Position numbers and translations under genes: made by a program
NCBI GenBank assembly: GCA_024138025.1
Contig: JAMXBD010002735.1
Coordinates: forward strand, 103,362 to 167,361
Origin: Combretum micranthum
Taxonomy: Eukaryota; Streptophyta; Magnoliopsida; Myrtales; Combretaceae
DNA length: 64,000 nucleotides
Direction: 5' to 3'
Shown: positions 62,165 to 64,000 of the stretch, in pieces
Position numbering within the stretch: the stretch's first letter is position 1
Layout: every line of letters begins with the position of its first letter
The notes under the pieces: model-generated
The model's database searches: none
The model's input: only the letters and a program-made list of their open reading frames with translations
Told to the model about the DNA's origin: nothing

Positions 62165-63327
62165 GGGGTTTGGTGATACATAACCTCAAACAAGTAGTTT
62201 TTAAAAAATTTTTTTTTTTTTTTCTTTCGATCAATATCGCCAAGCACATAAAGTCTACTTGAATTGAGCCTTGCTTTCGGATCTCCCGCCAAGCATTTTC
62301 CTTTTTCCATAACGCCGCCAAGCAATCGCTTCGGATCATCCACCAAGTGTTGCTTTCGATATGAGCTTACTATCCTTCTCACCCAAGGATAATAACCCAA
62401 AATGCAATGTGACTCACTTCGTGGTATGCATGGACCATTTTATTTATAATAGCGTAACATTATTATTAACAGTTCATGGTGATCAAGCATCTCATACAAA
62501 GCAAATATATAAAAAAAACCCATCTTAAATCAATTCCGGCCTCGGTATTCTTAGAGTTCTTTCAAAGAATTATTTACATACATATCTATTTATCTTTTCC
62601 TAGCTTCTAGTGCAACTAAATTACAAGCACAACAAGTATAGCATTTAAAGGAAATAAACTCACGATGCCATGTCGACTATTCCTCTATGCGGATGAGTCG
62701 TTCACACACTCCACTCAATCGAAATAATCTTCGGGATATAGGTATCCTTCCTCGGAGTCACCTAGCCAAAGAAAATACCCACAATGAGTATTTCTTGATG
62801 ATTTTCTTGAATTTTGACAAAACAATATCAAAAGAATGTTAAAGTTCGTATAAAGAATGTTCTAACTTAAAATGGTCATAACTTGGTCATTTTAACTCGG
62901 AATCGCTCATATAATATACCGATTTCTACCTACTCAAAAAGATCTACCCATTTCCAAAATTATTTTTAACAAACAAGGTCATATAGGCTCCGAAACAGTG
63001 GCGACAAAATTCACCACGATTTTCCAAGACAAAACAACTTTGGTTCAAGAAATCAAAATTTGTTTGATAAATACTTAGTTATCTATATAGTTGAAAAATT
63101 CTCCTTTTATGGTTACTTAGCTCATATTTATTCATGCTCAAGTGTTTATTGTCCATTCATGCTGCTCAAAAATCATGTTGGTTTTGGAGTTTTTAGAAAA
63201 ATATAGTTTACAAAAATTCATTTTTTGTTGGTCTCTTAAAATGAATATTTTGTTTCTTTTGTTTTACAAAAATGTTTTATGTTGGCTTATATATATCCAA
63301 GTAACTTTTTGAAAGTAAATTTTCTTC

Positions 63328-64000
63328 TGTCACGCCCCAATGGGTACCCTAAACGTGACAGTCCGCCACACTCAATATTAAAGCTTAAGTATGACAACCT
63401 TAGTCATTTCCAAAAGCTTTTATATTAAGTGTAAGGCTTACTTTCACAATTTTAGAGAACCATATGTGGAATAATGAAGGTTAAGGAGATATAAAAACAT
63501 ATTAAGAAAAGGAGAATCACAATAATTATTTGTTCATGGCAAAAACTTTACAAACTTAAGGACAATTCCCTGAATCACTAATCTAGTATATACATATTAA
63601 CATGCCAATACTAAGCTATACTTTATCCAGATTTCTAATGTTCAAAAGGGGATTACCTGCCCGCATGGTCCGCTGGCCTTAACCATAAGTAAGGGAACTG
63701 CAAAAGATATCTATCGGGGTATAAGCTACTAGGCTTAGTGAGTAAATCCAAAATTCATACTCGAATAGATTAACAATCAAGTTTATTATTCAAACGTATG
63801 AAATGCAACAATCACGTGAGCATACAAGACATATGACTTTCCGGGAATCATATGTTGAATGAATTTACGCCCTTCATTCGGGGTTGGATATTCAGGCCAA
63901 TTACTGCCACAACTGTAAACCCCGGTTTTCTTAGTAACTGAGTAAGCTCCGTAAATCGGAAATCAAAACCCTAAATAGGATTAGTACAAAGTAACCTAGA
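63328..64000 (-). mobile_element. LTR M, cut by LTR N
   Basis: Starts TGTCACGCCCCAATGGG after presumed target site TCTTC (63323-63327) inside LTR L. Visible to 63913. Closely resembles the start of LTR H. HP1 at 63830-63854 and HP2 at 63857-63879 are the same as in H. Confidence 0.88.
63914..64000 (+). mobile_element. Start of LTR N (F/J subfamily)
   Basis: TGTAAACCCCGGTTTTC... begins inside LTR M after presumed target site ACAAC (63909-63913). Only 87 bp are visible. It resembles the start of LTR F, so its sense strand is plus. Confidence 0.75.

Larger units (their letters stand above)
61602..64000 (-). mobile_element. LTR L, cut by LTR M and the window end
   Basis: Starts TGTCACGCCCGAAGGGGTACCC after presumed target site ATATG (61597-61601) within O. 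Visible body is 61602-63327. Same subfamily as LTR I: its cassette (62215-62360) holds the repeated CGCCAAGC and CTTTCGGATC motifs also found at 15-60. Sense strand minus. Confidence 0.85.

Noticed and set aside
1..64000. tRNA and rRNA genes
   Set aside because: No cloverleaf with conserved arms and no rRNA sequence was noticed on either strand by reading; the tRNA-like match at 35544-35556 is the primer-binding site.

Overview
The window is AT-rich plant nuclear DNA with no intact host gene that I can recognise. Plant origin is shown by two chromovirus-type Ty3/gypsy retrotransposons, a Copia-type LTR remnant, a primer-binding site matching plant initiator tRNA-Met, and retrotransposons nested in one another. 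It looks like pericentromeric or otherwise heterochromatic DNA of a flowering plant, probably a eudicot; I cannot name the species.

About three quarters of the window belongs to one LTR family. Read on the sense strand, its LTR begins TGTAAGCCCC or TGTAAACCCC and ends GGGCGTGACA; it is usually 3.3-4.0 kb long and carries a CTATAAATA promoter box. Sixteen copies or fragments are visible. They are called I, J, K, A, B, C-left, C-right, D, E, F, G, H, O, L, M and N below. One pair (C) brackets a decayed gag-pol on the minus strand: gag with three zinc knuckles, protease, RT-RNase H, integrase, and a C-terminal chromodomain. This identifies the family as a Tekay/Del-type chromovirus.

Layout. 1-4708: the ends of three LTRs nested in each other. 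4709-7843: AT-rich DNA with one short unrecognised open frame and LTR-like sequence. 7844-13175: an old, nearly complete Reina-like chromovirus on the plus strand, with short LTRs and many stops and frameshifts. 13176-16343: AT-rich DNA without a recognised gene. 16344-55322: one 3.74-kb solo LTR (A) split by four insertions of its own family (B, E, F, G). B contains the chromovirus C, C contains solo LTR D, and G contains solo LTR H. Exact or near-exact 5-bp target-site duplications fix most of the insertion order. 55323-59850: the flank of A, with a weak gene-like frame, an 85-bp tandem duplication, a 202-bp Copia-type LTR and AT-rich DNA. 59850-64000: a new nest (O, L, M, N) running off the window.

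The most interesting observation is that this LTR family keeps short stem-loops whose two arms change together between subfamilies (CATATGAT/ATCATATG, CATACGA/TCGTATG, CATATAGTT/AACTATATG), next to a second covarying stem and a subfamily-specific minisatellite cassette. This suggests a selected RNA or DNA structure in the transcribed part of the LTR.
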